DNA of 64,000 bases from Shewanella algidipiscicola (GCF_003605125.1 NZ_QPQT01000003.1:124001-188000), one strand, 5' to 3'. Numbered from the stretch's first letter, positions 30,141 to 41,385 are shown. A program made the numbers and translations. Notes: a model not told the origin generated them from the letters alone.

Positions 30141-32624
30141 TTAGTCGCCGAGCTGCTGGATATAGCTTATCGCGGCTTGGTTATCTTCATCTAGGCTTAA
30201 GACGTTTTCAAAGCAGGCGCGTGCGCCATCGATTTGGCCGACATTGGCGAGAAAAATCCCCAGTTTTAACATTACCGGAATATCTTGCGGATATTTATCC
30301 AGATAATCCAGGTAAGTGGCTAACGCGTCTTGGGCATTGTCGTTTAAGTACAAAGCGTGAGCGTATTGCGGCAGATATTCGTCGCTATAGGTAATAATTT
30401 GGGCATATTGCGCCAACGCCAGTGGCAGGCGGTTAAGCTTTAAAGCCAGTAGGATTATCTGCTTTAACTCTGCTTCTTGTCGCTGTTCGATGGGGGTTGC
30501 CTGCACGGCATCGAGCGCCAGCTCTAGCCGGTTTTCGAGCCGATATTGATAACTTTTGGCTAAGTTATGCAGACGGGTAATATCAAGATCACTGTCGACA
30601 TAAGGGGCGGTGTACTGCACCATTTTTGTGATGCCCAGCAGGTGTTTGTAATGTAGCAGAGCATGCAGTTTTTTAAAGGCATTGTTGAGTTGTGGTACCG
30701 CAGGCTCATCGCTGGGATCGATAAACGCCTTGACCACAAATTGAGCATGGTATTGCTGTCGAGTGTTTGCCAGTTCGCTTTGCTGAGCCGTTGTTAATTG
30801 TGCGTATAGCTGCGGATGTTGCTGTTGCCAAATAAGGGCGCGTCCCCACTGCGCATCTTTATCCCAGCGCTCACATAAGGCGTGAATATCCACTTCAGCT
30901 TGATGCTCTGCAAGGCGTGAACTTACCCGCGCGATAGCCTCATCAACTAATTGACTTAATGCGTTCGTGATGTCGCTAAAAGCTTGATAGTAAAGACGGG
31001 TATTGTCAGTCACATCTTGCTGTGACCAGTCATCGACTTTTTTGGTGGATAAAAAGTGGCTAAATTCATAATAACCATAAAATTTAACCAGCTTTGCTAG
31101 GCCAGAGTAGTTAGCGTTGATACTGCTTTCGATGTTGTCGAGCTTGCTAGCTAATGCGCCTATACGCTCTGGATACTGATGCGCCGCTTCTATTTGGTCG
31201 ACCAATTGCAGTGCGTCTTGGTTGTAGTCATTTAACTGCGCCAGTTGTTCGCTAGTGGCCTTTAAGGCGTCGAGCGTGCTGCCAAGTAACTGACATTTCT
31301 TGTCGATACTCAATAGATGCTGGGCTGGGGCCAGCAGCGCGCGTTGCTTAGCGCTGATCTCAGCTAAGGTGATGTCATGGGCATTGACCTGTTCAACCCC
31401 GTTAACCTTGGCGGCATCAGGTGACAGATTGATATAGCGCGCCCCAGGGTAGGCCTCGATTGCTGCTGCCAGTGATTGTATGGCATACATGAGCTGTATC
31501 GGAGTTTCCGCCATTTCACCACAATTGGTTTCAACCCACTCGTACATAATCCCCATGTCCGGTCCAAGACTTGCGCCATAGGTGCCTGCGGTGTGGGTGA
31601 TACCCGATTGCGAATGGCAAAAATCGACGCCGCACAACAAAATTCGGCTAAAACCCATCTCCCGTGCAATTTCGATAGCGCTATTGGTGACTGTGGGGCC
31701 GACGGACTCGATATTGTTGTTATCGTGGTCACTGTTCCAAGGTAAACGAGAGCCGGTATAGAGCGCGGCGCCGCGCCATTGACCGATAATTTGCGGGGTC
31801 ACATGGTAGGAGTAGACGAGCAACGTATCGTGCTCCAGTGACATCAACTCTTTATTGACATCAAAACTTATCGATTGTGGGTCGACCGAGACAATGATGT
31901 CAGGTTTTATCTCCAGTTTGGCTAATTTGCCCACAATGCGTGAGGCGGCAATGATCACCAGTCGGTCGGCGTTGGCTTTTATCCAGTCAATATTGTTATC
32001 GAGGGAGGGCCCACCGCCTAATACGATGCAGGTTTTATCATTAAATTGGCCACGCAGTACTGAGGCGGGTTGCAGGTTTTCGGCTACATTGGTTAGCTGA
32101 GTCTTGATAAACAGCTTTTGATTAAAGGCTGTGCCTAGGCTAAAGGATTCATGCTCAACCTTTTTTTCGACTTCAGCATTGAGCTCACTGTAGGGCTCTA
32201 AATAATTACCATCGACGGCAATTGAGCGATGAATGGCGTACTTACCTTTGACTAAAAACACATTATTGCGGATATCGGCAATGGTCTCGTTAAGCTCATC
32301 AAATGAGATCACGCTTATCTCATCAGCGAGGTGCTCAGGGATGTCGATAGACAACATGGAGAGCACTTCTGGCAGCTCAACAAAAATAAACTTAGCCCCA
32401 TCGGCAAGTGGATGCTCCATGACATAATTGGCCAGCAGCCCAGAATCGAGGCCGATGATGATATGTAAGGTATCGGGTTTAGATAAGGCCTGTTTGAAGC
32501 GCTCGTTATACAATGAAGTGGAGTCAATTTTTTCAAATATATTGCGATTGATGCTGGGCAGGTAATATTCGCCAAAGCGGCTGACAGCAAAGCTTCTGGA
32601 GATTTCTGGTGGATTATCTAACAT
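30141..32624 (-). CDS. maf: Large Maf/DUF115 motility accessory factor with TPR tail
   Basis: Maf proteins are thought to transfer nonulosonic acids onto flagellin in the cytoplasm. The 827-residue protein starts at ATG 32624, which has GAGG 6 nt before it; an upstream Met at 32672 is unsupported. The DUF115 core holds LGGGPSLDNNIDWIKANADR, IIVSVDPQS, GCDF-like LLCGVDFCHS and GTYGASLGPD. Residues from about 730 look like TPR repeats (ALYLNDNAQDALATYLDYL, ANVGQIDGARACFENVL). It faces away from the sugar operon. The MITE touches its 3' end. Confidence 0.85.
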   Translation of the reverse strand: MLDNPPEISRSFAVSRFGEYYLPSINRNIFEKIDSTSLYNERFKQALSKPDTLHIIIGLDSGLLANYVMEHPLADGAKFIFVELPEVLSMLSIDIPEHLADEISVISFDELNETIADIRNNVFLVKGKYAIHRSIAVDGNYLEPYSELNAEVEKKVEHESFSLGTAFNQKLFIKTQLTNVAENLQPASVLRGQFNDKTCIVLGGGPSLDNNIDWIKANADRLVIIAASRIVGKLAKLEIKPDIIVSVDPQSISFDVNKELMSLEHDTLLVYSYHVTPQIIGQWRGAALYTGSRLPWNSDHDNNNIESVGPTVTNSAIEIAREMGFSRILLCGVDFCHSQSGITHTAGTYGASLGPDMGIMYEWVETNCGEMAETPIQLMYAIQSLAAAIEAYPGARYINLSPDAAKVNGVEQVNAHDITLAEISAKQRALLAPAQHLLSIDKKCQLLGSTLDALKATSEQLAQLNDYNQDALQLVDQIEAAHQYPERIGALASKLDNIESSINANYSGLAKLVKFYGYYEFSHFLSTKKVDDWSQQDVTDNTRLYYQAFSDITNALSQLVDEAIARVSSRLAEHQAEVDIHALCERWDKDAQWGRALIWQQQHPQLYAQLTTAQQSELANTRQQYHAQFVVKAFIDPSDEPAVPQLNNAFKKLHALLHYKHLLGITKMVQYTAPYVDSDLDITRLHNLAKSYQYRLENRLELALDAVQATPIEQRQEAELKQIILLALKLNRLPLALAQYAQIITYSDEYLPQYAHALYLNDNAQDALATYLDYLDKYPQDIPVMLKLGIFLANVGQIDGARACFENVLSLDEDNQAAISYIQQLGD

Positions 32625-34325
<1,701 letters not shown>

Positions 34326-34360
34326 TTTTAGTTCGTTTTGACATTTATAGGGATTTGCTT

Positions 34361-35047
34361 ATGAAACCTAAGATACTCGCTATTATTCCTGCAAGAGGAG
34401 GTAGCAAACGAATAAAACGAAAGAATATTAAACCATTTTTAGGGCAAGAAATTATTGCTTATCCTATTAAGGCCCTTCTAGAATCTGGTGTAGTAGATAG
34501 GTTAGTTGTTTCTACCGATGATGTAGAGATAGCTTGTGCCGCCAAGAAGTTTGGCGCTGATGTCCCCTTTATGAGAAGCGCTAAAAATGCTGATGATTTT
34601 GCAACTACTTTTGATGTCGTTGAAGAGATTGTTACACAATTAGAGGAACAATATGATTACGTATACTGTGTGTATCCAACATCTGTATTTGTAACCAGTG
34701 ATTTAATTAAAGATGCACTTAATACACTAAATATAAATCCTAGCGCTACTAGTATTGTTACTTGTGTTGCTTATTCTAATCCAATTCAACGTTCGTTATC
34801 TTATAAGGATGGATATCTTCAATCCAATCACCCTGAGTTCTATAATACACGATCTCAAGATTTGCCGAAGAACTATTCAGATGCAGGTCAACTATACTTA
34901 TTCAAACCTGATGTTGTTCTGAAAAGCAAAAGATTAGTTACCGATAAGTGTCTGCCGTTGGAACTTGATGAAAGCCAGACTCAGGATATAGATAGCGAAG
35001 TTGACTGGGCGCTTGCTGAACTTAAATATGGCTATATGGTTAATTAA
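34361..35047 (+). CDS. Acylneuraminate/pseudaminate cytidylyltransferase, PseF-like
   Basis: This family activates a nonulosonic acid with CTP to CMP-sugar, the donor for transfer. The 228-residue protein starts at ATG 34361 with AGGGAT upstream. It shows the signature IIPARGGSKRIKRKNIKPF and the later VSTDDVEIACAAKKFGADVP, with the short length of PseF rather than NeuA. The next gene starts with GTG right after its TAA. The exact sugar specificity cannot be read from sequence. Confidence 0.85.
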   Translation: MKPKILAIIPARGGSKRIKRKNIKPFLGQEIIAYPIKALLESGVVDRLVVSTDDVEIACAAKKFGADVPFMRSAKNADDFATTFDVVEEIVTQLEEQYDYVYCVYPTSVFVTSDLIKDALNTLNINPSATSIVTCVAYSNPIQRSLSYKDGYLQSNHPEFYNTRSQDLPKNYSDAGQLYLFKPDVVLKSKRLVTDKCLPLELDESQTQDIDSEVDWALAELKYGYMVN

Positions 35048-35941
35048 GTGGAAAAAGTATTATTAATAGGTAGTACAGGGTTACTCGGTAGTGCTTTATC
35101 AGCGCACCTTAAATCATCTGATCAATATGATGTTTACGGATTGAGCCGGCACTCAGCTAATGCTGATATACAGTTGGATATCAGCAACACTGAAGATGCA
35201 TTGGTTTTTTTTGCGGAGTTAGAGCCTGATTATATTATTAACTTGGCTGCTATAACTGATGTGGAAGCATGCCAACGCAATTTAGACTTAGCGTATAAAG
35301 TTAATTGTAAAATCGCTGAAAATGTATCTTTGTATGCTGTGAATTTTTCTAAAAAGCCTGTGTTTATAGTCCACATTTCTACTGACCATTTTTATGATGG
35401 AGAAGGTGATTCGAAAGAAAATGATATTGTTATGCTAAATAACTATGCAATAACAAAATATTGTGCAGAAAAATCACTTCCAATCGAACAGTCTGTAATT
35501 TTAAGAACTAACTTTTTAGGACGTTCATACGTTAGTTCGGCCGCCAGTTTAACTGACATTATGTATGCTCGATATCATTCAGGTAGCGATATAAAACTTT
35601 TTAATGATGTTTTTATCTCACCATTATCAATGAAGACATTATGTAATGCGATTTCGGTGTGTCTACAGAAAAAGATTCCAGGCATATATAATGTTGGATC
35701 GAAAGAAGGATTAAGTAAAGAAGCGATTATTGTCAATTTTTTTAGATGGTTAGGTATTAATAATTTTAAATGTGAAAGTATATCGATAGATAGCGTGCCT
35801 CAACTTACTGTTAGGCCGAAAGATATGAGGATGGATGTTAGTGCTTTTGAAAAAGCCTATAATTATATATTACCTAACTTAAACGATGAAATTAGAGAAA
35901 TAGCATATGAATATAAAGCGTCAGATATCAAGTGTGATTAA
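35048..35941 (+). CDS. RmlD-like NAD(P)-dependent sugar reductase
   Basis: A 297-residue extended SDR of the dTDP-4-dehydrorhamnose reductase type. It has the Rossmann loop IGSTGLLGSAL, NLAAITDVEACQRN, the STD of HISTDHFYDG, the catalytic YxxxK in NNYAITKYCAEK and a RPKDMRMDVSAF tail motif. In this operon it sits where canonical pseudaminate loci have the PseC aminotransferase and PseH acetyltransferase. It may reduce the 4-keto group left by the dehydratase; this is inference. It is AT-rich, with start GTG directly abutting the previous stop. Confidence 0.8.
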   Translation: MEKVLLIGSTGLLGSALSAHLKSSDQYDVYGLSRHSANADIQLDISNTEDALVFFAELEPDYIINLAAITDVEACQRNLDLAYKVNCKIAENVSLYAVNFSKKPVFIVHISTDHFYDGEGDSKENDIVMLNNYAITKYCAEKSLPIEQSVILRTNFLGRSYVSSAASLTDIMYARYHSGSDIKLFNDVFISPLSMKTLCNAISVCLQKKIPGIYNVGSKEGLSKEAIIVNFFRWLGINNFKCESISIDSVPQLTVRPKDMRMDVSAFEKAYNYILPNLNDEIREIAYEYKASDIKCD

Positions 35942-36995
35942 AATTGGAAATCGAGTTATTACTCGTGAATCTTTTCCTTATTTTATTGCCGACATCGGAG
36001 CTAACCATAATGGTGACCTTTCTCGTGCAAAAGATCTTATTTATTTAGCTGCAGAAGCAGGTGCCGATGCAGCTAAATTTCAACATTTTAAAGCTGAAAC
36101 AATTGTTAGTAAGGCTGGGTTTGCGGCTTTAAAAAGACAATCTTCTCATCAAGCTAAATGGAAAAAATCTGTTTTTGAAATATATCAAGATGCTTCAATA
36201 TCTATGGATTGGACTCAGTCGCTAGTTGAAACCTGTAAAGATGCGGGTGTTGAATTTTTTACTAGTCCATATTCATTATCGCTGGTTGACTATATTAATC
36301 AGTATGTATCTTGTTTTAAGGTAGGTTCAGGAGATATCACTTGGCTTGAAATTATTGAACATATGGCTCTTACAGAAAAGCCATTGTTTTTAGCTTGTGG
36401 GGCATCGACAATGGATGAGGTTAACGATGCCGTCAATGCGGTTTTAAAGCATAGCGATCAATTAGCAATTATGCAGTGTAATACCAATTACACTGCCTCA
36501 AAAGAAAATTTTCGATACATTAATCTTAATGTTCTAAAGACGTTAAATGCTATGTATCCCAATGCTATTTTAGGTTTGAGCGATCATACTCCTGGGCATT
36601 CGACAGTACTTGGTGCAATAGCCTTGGGAGCGAACGTCATTGAAAAACACTTTACAGATAGCAATGAACTTGAGGGGCCAGATCATAAGTTCGCTATGAA
36701 TCCACGATCATGGCGCGCAATGGTTGATGCTGCACAAGAGTTGCATCTTGCATTAGGTACAGGAGTTAAAAAAGTAGAAGAGAATGAACGCGAAACGGTG
36801 GTTTTGCAAAGACGCGCTATTCGGTTGAAAAAAGGTATGAAAGCAGGACAGGTTATTACTGAGGCTGATATTGAATTTTTGCGTCCATGTCCTCTTGATG
36901 CATTAGCGCCAAAAGAAGCCGCCCTAGTGTTCGGAAAGCAACTTACTCATGATTTGTCAGCTGGAGCATACTTAAAATGGACATCGCTAAAGTAG
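35907..36995 (+). CDS. NeuB-family nonulosonic acid synthase with SAF domain
   Basis: NeuB-type enzymes condense PEP with a six-carbon amino sugar to a nine-carbon nonulosonate. The 362 residues divide into a TIM barrel (FIADIGANHNGDLSRAKDL, KFQHFKAETI, FKVGSGDITW, LSDHTPGHSTVLGAIALGA, EKHFTDSNELEGPDHKFA) and a C-terminal antifreeze-like SAF domain (about residues 300-362). The start overlaps the preceding gene by 35 bp, and the end overlaps the next by 19 bp, so translation is probably coupled. It is closer to NeuB/SpsE than to PseI in the ADIGANHNG motif. Confidence 0.85.
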   Translation: MNIKRQISSVIKIGNRVITRESFPYFIADIGANHNGDLSRAKDLIYLAAEAGADAAKFQHFKAETIVSKAGFAALKRQSSHQAKWKKSVFEIYQDASISMDWTQSLVETCKDAGVEFFTSPYSLSLVDYINQYVSCFKVGSGDITWLEIIEHMALTEKPLFLACGASTMDEVNDAVNAVLKHSDQLAIMQCNTNYTASKENFRYINLNVLKTLNAMYPNAILGLSDHTPGHSTVLGAIALGANVIEKHFTDSNELEGPDHKFAMNPRSWRAMVDAAQELHLALGTGVKKVEENERETVVLQRRAIRLKKGMKAGQVITEADIEFLRPCPLDALAPKEAALVFGKQLTHDLSAGAYLKWTSLK

Positions 36996-37645
36996 CACTG
37001 GTTATTCCTGCTTATAATGAAGCTGAAACTATTCAATCAGTAATATGTGCTTTGCGGGATAAGATCACTGATAGTGATATCATAGTCGTTGATGACGGCT
37101 CAAGTGATGATACTGCAGAAAGAGCCTCTAGTATGGGGGTGATACTGGTGCGTTTGGAATATAATCAGGGGTATTCCAACGCGATTAGTCACGGTTTTGC
37201 TCAAGCTATAGCCTTAGATTCGTACGACTATATAGTGACTGTCGATGCTGATGGCCAACATGATCCTGTGTCAGTGTTAGCTATGATAGAAATGGCACAG
37301 GAAGAAGATGATATCATCATTGGGCAACGACCAAAAACGGCTCGCTTTTCAGAATGGCTATATAGCCTCTATTTTCGATATAAGTTTGGTATTAAGGACC
37401 CATTATGTGGACTTCGTTTATACAGACTAACACTCTTCACGCAATATGGCGCATTCGAGACATTTGATTCGATCGGCACAGAGTTGATGACCTGGGCTTT
37501 AGTTAATCATAAGCAATTTAAGCTGCTCGATGTTGTTATTAGAGATAGGCTAGATAAGCCTAGATTTGGTTCGGGAGTTAGAGTGAATTGGCGTATTTTT
37601 AAAAGCCTGCTCTCAACAATACGCTTTGTAAACTCACATTCCTAA
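36977..37645 (+). CDS. Family 2 glycosyltransferase (DPM1-like, soluble)
   Basis: A 222-residue GT-A fold enzyme with VALVIPAYNEAETIQSVI, IVVDDGSSDDTAE and the metal-binding DADGQHDP. No membrane segment follows, unlike polyprenyl-phosphate mannosyltransferases. As the last gene of the nonulosonate operon it may add a further sugar or act in a surface glycan. The acceptor is unknown. A hairpin lies shortly after the stop. Confidence 0.8.
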   Translation: MDIAKVALVIPAYNEAETIQSVICALRDKITDSDIIVVDDGSSDDTAERASSMGVILVRLEYNQGYSNAISHGFAQAIALDSYDYIVTVDADGQHDPVSVLAMIEMAQEEDDIIIGQRPKTARFSEWLYSLYFRYKFGIKDPLCGLRLYRLTLFTQYGAFETFDSIGTELMTWALVNHKQFKLLDVVIRDRLDKPRFGSGVRVNWRIFKSLLSTIRFVNSHS

Positions 37646-37649
37646 TGTT

Positions 37650-37680
37650 TGAAGGAGTATCTCATGTAGAGACTCCTTCG
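37650..37680. terminator. Hairpin after the glycosyltransferase gene
   Basis: GAAGGAG / CTCCTTC with inner partial pairing (TATCTC, GAGA) begins 5 nt after the stop. There is no strong T-run, so termination strength is uncertain. Confidence 0.45.
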
Positions 37681-37771
37681 TAAGTGTCCGCTAAACCACA
37701 GCTTTATCATTTAACCTGAACTTGGGTTAAGAGATAGAATGATTACCGTACTCGTTTTCAACGCTTTAAAT

Positions 37772-37790
37772 TTGGGCTGTTGGCGCCCAA
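37772..37790 (-). terminator. Weak terminator of the maf2 operon
   Basis: TTGGGC / GCCCAA with a 7-nt loop lies about 35 nt past the stop of the 87-aa gene on the minus strand and is followed by AATTTAAA. Confidence 0.4.
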
Positions 37791-37823
37791 TACTATTAAA
37801 TCAGCGCAATAGTCTCAAATGAG

Positions 37824-38087
37824 TTACTGCTGCGCTCGTAATAGTAAGGGCAGGTCATATTCGAGGCTGTCAGCCAAAGCAAGCCAGTCGTGGCGCTCCT
37901 GCGCCGCCAGCATCTCACGAAATAACTCAACCACAGTTACGGCATTTTGTAACTCAGGCAAGATGGGTTTGAGCAAGTCGATACACTGAGCAAAGTCATG
38001 TGAGCCGTCGGCCTCATGGCCTAACCTGAACTTATGAGCTGCGCTTATCAGCTTTATGATAAGGGTATCTGCAGGTTCATTTCTCAT
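37824..38087 (-). CDS. Hypothetical 87-residue protein coupled to the second Maf
   Basis: A small, acidic, mostly helical protein (SAAHKFRLGHEADGSHDFAQ near the N-terminus and EYDLPLLLRAQQ at the end). Its ATG overlaps the Maf stop as ATGA, with GGAG inside the maf2 3' end. The tight coupling suggests a chaperone or partner for Maf or flagellin. I do not recognise a named family. Confidence 0.75.
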   Translation of the reverse strand: MRNEPADTLIIKLISAAHKFRLGHEADGSHDFAQCIDLLKPILPELQNAVTVVELFREMLAAQERHDWLALADSLEYDLPLLLRAQQ

Positions 38088-39382
38088 ACGTTACACTCCT
38101 GATATTGGGTGCCATCAATGGCGGCACCATCTAAACTCGCATTATAAAAAGTCACCTCAGGTTTAGTGAGAATATAATGTTCAAGGGCAAGCAAATAGCC
38201 ACGAAAATTCAGATCGGTTGCCACTTTTTCGCCATGTCCGTTCATCACCCAATGTTGCTTGGCATTGGCGATAGAAGGGCCTAATTTACCGTCTTGCCAA
38301 AAGGCGTGGGTCTTATTATGCGGATAACTAAAATCGCAACCAAATAAGGTTATCGATGGGCTGTTTAAATGTACGGCTAAATCGATGGCCGGATGGATGA
38401 CGCTACCATTGGCAAATAGGCGCAGTTTAGGGCATTGCTGGTGGAACTCATCATAGATTTTACTGTGCGAGTAGGCGGCAAAACGTTGTCCAGGCCACCA
38501 TTGCAACACTGCTTGCTGTGACTTGGGGAAGTAGACCAGTTTGACGCTATCAGGCACGTTATCGGGTAAAAAGTCACGCGTGACATTTTGATCTATGCTC
38601 ACGACGATATCGGGAACAATCTGTTCCTTGAGTAAGGCTTTTAATGCGGTGTCGACGCTAATCATCAATGGCCGAGTCGGCTCTGGTAATGCTCGCTGCG
38701 CCCTAAGGTAAGCATAATGCTGCTCGAGCGTGGGCCCAGTGGCGATGACTAAGGTCTGATTAGGTTGATATTGCAAGCTTAAAGTGGCGGCATCGGCATC
38801 TTGTTGCATGGTCGCAAGATTATCCCGCATGCGCTGCTGAAGCTCAACGTCATCATTGCCATGGCTTCTGTTGGCAAAATCAAGGTTATTGTTAAATACC
38901 AATAAGTCACGCAATCTGGCATTGTCATCGCTGCTCAATAAGAGTTCGGGCGTGACGGTAATGTAGTGGGGCGGCAGTCGGTGTTGTTGAAGCTGGTGCA
39001 CCAGCGTTAGGCGTGGATCGCTCAACCATTCGCGCTGATCGGTATAAGTCAGTAATAGGGCAAACAGACTGACATTGAGCAGGCCAATACGCATGCTTTT
39101 TATATGGGGGTGCTGCACTAGGACGGCGGGGACATCTCCCATACCGACACCATAAACCGTGAGGTCACGGCAGTTTGCTGGCAGTTGTTTAATCAACAGC
39201 TTCGCTTCGGCGATACGGTTATGCCGACTGCTCAATTGAATACCATTGACACTGATGGTTTGTTCATTGCCATTAACGAGACAAGCATCGAAGTGTTCAA
39301 TGTTTGCCGCATGTAAGGCTGAAGCGAGCAGAGGCCAACGCTTATTAATGATCTCGAGGTTAGCAGTAAACAGCTCAGTCAT
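38084..39382 (-). CDS. maf: Second Maf/DUF115 motility accessory factor
   Basis: A 432-residue DUF115 protein. Landmarks are QTLVIATGPTLEQHYAYL, PLMISVDTALKALL, IVPDIVVSIDQN, ITLFGCDFSYPHNKTHAFW. It is about half the size of the other Maf and lacks the TPR tail. It is presumed to glycosylate flagellin like other Mafs. Together the two Maf genes bracket the nonulosonate operon, both pointing left. It forms an overlapping pair with the 87-residue gene. Confidence 0.85.
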   Translation of the reverse strand: MTELFTANLEIINKRWPLLASALHAANIEHFDACLVNGNEQTISVNGIQLSSRHNRIAEAKLLIKQLPANCRDLTVYGVGMGDVPAVLVQHPHIKSMRIGLLNVSLFALLLTYTDQREWLSDPRLTLVHQLQQHRLPPHYITVTPELLLSSDDNARLRDLLVFNNNLDFANRSHGNDDVELQQRMRDNLATMQQDADAATLSLQYQPNQTLVIATGPTLEQHYAYLRAQRALPEPTRPLMISVDTALKALLKEQIVPDIVVSIDQNVTRDFLPDNVPDSVKLVYFPKSQQAVLQWWPGQRFAAYSHSKIYDEFHQQCPKLRLFANGSVIHPAIDLAVHLNSPSITLFGCDFSYPHNKTHAFWQDGKLGPSIANAKQHWVMNGHGEKVATDLNFRGYLLALEHYILTKPEVTFYNASLDGAAIDGTQYQECNV

Positions 39383-39847
39383 TGACGCTATCCTTTATAG
39401 GGTTGAGGTAAATAGGAATAATGAAGATAAGTTGATGTTTATTGCGCAGCGTTGACGACAAAGCTGACTTCGGCTATCAGCATTATTTATCATGCGACTA
39501 TTACGCTACTTTCACGCCGTAATACGCAGTGACTTTCATGGGGCTAAAGTACCTTAAAAATGCCAAAAAATCCATGATAAAGCGGATAGCAAGCCAGTCA
39601 AAAATCATCTCAGCGCGCTTGGCTCCCTAACCACAAGTGTGAGGATTTAAACTTAGACACTGGGTTTAAAAATGATCCTAGCCGCAAGGATTGGTGTGGC
39701 GCTGATTAAATAAGAGGATACCGATTTAATCGCAAGCTAAGCCGTGAATGTTAACCTATTCACCTAGCTACGCAGGAGCACTAAATGCTTGTTAAGCTAG
39801 AGGATTGTATTAGGATGTTGGCGGTTAGTGATGGTTATTTTACCTAT
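39383..39847. other. Non-coding stretch before the tRNA
   Basis: About 465 bases between maf2 and the tRNA hairpin with no supported gene, no insertion-sequence ends and no strong promoter seen. The maf2 promoter should lie in its left part. Confidence 0.4.
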
Positions 39848-39848
39848 G

Positions 39849-39880
39849 CATAAGATAACCATTTTAGTGGCTATCTTATG
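39849..39880 (-). terminator. Hairpin directly downstream of tRNA-Arg
   Basis: CATAAGATAACCA / TGGCTATCTTATG with one mismatch begins at the tRNA CCA. It lacks a T-run but is a strong stem that could end or protect the precursor. Confidence 0.5.
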
Positions 39881-39954
39881 GTCTCCCCACAGGGACTCGA
39901 ACCCCGATCGATCGCTTAGGAGGCGACTGCTCTATCCTGTTGAGCTATAGGGAG
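39879..39954 (-). tRNA. tRNA-Arg (anticodon CCT)
   Basis: The minus strand folds into a complete 76-nt cloverleaf: acceptor CTCCCTA / TGGGGAG, D-arm GCTC / GAGC, anticodon stem GTCGC / GCGAT with loop CTCCTAA, T-arm CGGGG-TTCGAGT-CCCTG, discriminator A and encoded CCA. The anticodon CCT reads AGG. A TATAAT on the minus strand (39964-39969 on plus) is correctly placed for its promoter. It stands alone between the glycosylation island and the flagellar block. Confidence 0.95.
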
Positions 39955-40031
39955 ACGCTGTTGATTATACTGTTTTTCATCTCGATGAAAAGGCTTTAGA
40001 TTTAGTTGCTTAATTAGTGGTCGCTTGTCAG

Positions 40032-41189
40032 CTACATTTTAATCGCAATGTCATTTACTTGTAGATTTAGCGTCCCATTTTGTGACTCGAGCAAGGCTGT
40101 GGCACTTTGCTGCGTGACTTGATCTATGGTGACCGTTGCGCGAGTTTCCCCGGCAATTGGGCGCATGTTGTCGAGCCTGTCGGGTAAGTTTTGTTGCAAT
40201 ACAATTTGAAAACGGTCGCCCACTTTTATACCGTTATTACGCCCCAGATTGATGATCACCCGTCTGTCTTGTTTAGACACAATTTGTCCCAGTAGTGGCC
40301 TGCAGTTAAGCACTTTATCGATATCTGCACTGGCTTGTGCTAATACGGCATCAATATGTTGACCATAGCTGGAATGCCAAAAGCGGGCGCTATTTGCCGG
40401 CACTGTGGCTTGTCGCTCAAATTCCCATGGGGCAGATGAATGATATAGCTCGCTCCATATTTGCTCACCACTGATGCCATGGTACAGCGATAGCTTTAAA
40501 TGAAATTGTCGTTGTGGATAGTTATTCCAAAGGCCTAGTAATCCGCCTTCAACGGGATCGGTGGAGATATCGACGATCGCTGGCAGTAGGATATATTGAC
40601 TGTCGGTGATGTCGCTTAGCCAACTGGGTAAACGGTAGCCTCGAACATCCACTAAGGACTGCTCAACATCTAGGCGTTCGTTGGCGTGAACATTGGCAAG
40701 GCTGGCATTGCTGCGCTGCTGAATGATATTTCCTAAGCGTTCTGATAATGCCTGTTCAAAGTGGCCGATATTGCCGTATCTGAGCTGCGCACGATCGGCA
40801 ATCGATGCCTGCGGCACTAAAATAGCGGCTTTTAATGGTTCCATTTGGCACTGTTGCTCTGCGCCATCGATAACATCGGCTCTTAATGTCACTGTGATTT
40901 GTTGGTTTTCGATGCGCTCACTGAGTAGTTCGACTCGCGCAATGTTGGCTTGGTTCGACATAGAAAACTGGCTTTGTACCAGTTGACCGTTTTGCGTCTG
41001 TTGCATGCTGGTAAATTGGCCACCCGATTGCAAGGTGATAACACTTAAGGCTTGTTGTATGGCTTCTTCGCGTGCCTGATTAACATTGTTGTTGAGCACG
41101 TTGGCCTCGCCATGTGCTTCAATCCACTGTGCTGACACGTTAAGGTGGGTTAAACCGAGCAGTAGCAAGGATATGGTTAGCCGATTCAT
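40032..41189 (-). CDS. flgT: Flagellar H-ring protein FlgT
   Basis: FlgT forms the outer-membrane H-ring around the basal body in sodium-driven or polar flagella of Vibrio and Shewanella. The ATG at 41189 gives 385 residues with a signal peptide (MNRLTISLLLLGL to NVSAQW). The N-terminal domain has ARLEAEEAIQQAL-like REEAIQQALSVI. The C-terminal domain resembles QIVSKQDRRVIINLGRNNGI-KVGDRFQI. An open frame continues 20 codons upstream without support. It is divergent from flgO/flgP, as in Vibrio. Confidence 0.9.
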   Translation of the reverse strand: MNRLTISLLLLGLTHLNVSAQWIEAHGEANVLNNNVNQAREEAIQQALSVITLQSGGQFTSMQQTQNGQLVQSQFSMSNQANIARVELLSERIENQQITVTLRADVIDGAEQQCQMEPLKAAILVPQASIADRAQLRYGNIGHFEQALSERLGNIIQQRSNASLANVHANERLDVEQSLVDVRGYRLPSWLSDITDSQYILLPAIVDISTDPVEGGLLGLWNNYPQRQFHLKLSLYHGISGEQIWSELYHSSAPWEFERQATVPANSARFWHSSYGQHIDAVLAQASADIDKVLNCRPLLGQIVSKQDRRVIINLGRNNGIKVGDRFQIVLQQNLPDRLDNMRPIAGETRATVTIDQVTQQSATALLESQNGTLNLQVNDIAIKM

Positions 41190-41303
41190 GTAAAAGTCTC
41201 TTTCAATAATAACAATGTAAACGCTACAACCTGCGTTATTAACTGCCAAGATGATGACAGTATTTGCGGTTGTTGGGCGATATTAGCCAGATGGCATCAT
41301 AGC

Positions 41304-41321
41304 AAGCAATATACATGCCCG
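41304..41321 (-). promoter_or_regulatory. Candidate sigma-54 promoter for flgT
   Basis: On the minus strand CGGGCATGTATATTGCTT has GG and GC ten bases apart, with GGCA and TTGCT as in the consensus TTGGCACG-N4-TTGC. It lies about 115 bp before the flgT start. Confidence 0.45.
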
Positions 41322-41358
41322 TATGTTCTTTGTGGCACGATTGCTTGCTTAATGGGGT

Positions 41359-41385
41359 TAAAGGTTGGCGTGTTGAGGCCGATAC
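41359..41385 (+). promoter_or_regulatory. Sigma-28 (FliA) promoter toward flgO
   Basis: TAAAGGTT, exactly 11 nt, then GCCGATAC: only the -35 is imperfect relative to TAAAGTTT-N11-GCCGATAA. It points to flgOP but leaves a leader of about 280 nt. Confidence 0.7.

Noticed and set aside
39383..39954. tRNA-Arg as an integration site of a genomic island
   Set aside because: No integrase gene and no repeated tRNA 3' end were seen within the window, so the adjacent glycosylation island cannot be tied to it.
41314..41352. Plus-strand TGTGGCACG … TTGC as a sigma-54 promoter for flgO
   Set aside because: The GG-to-GC spacing is 11 rather than 10, and the nearby sigma-28 match is far better.
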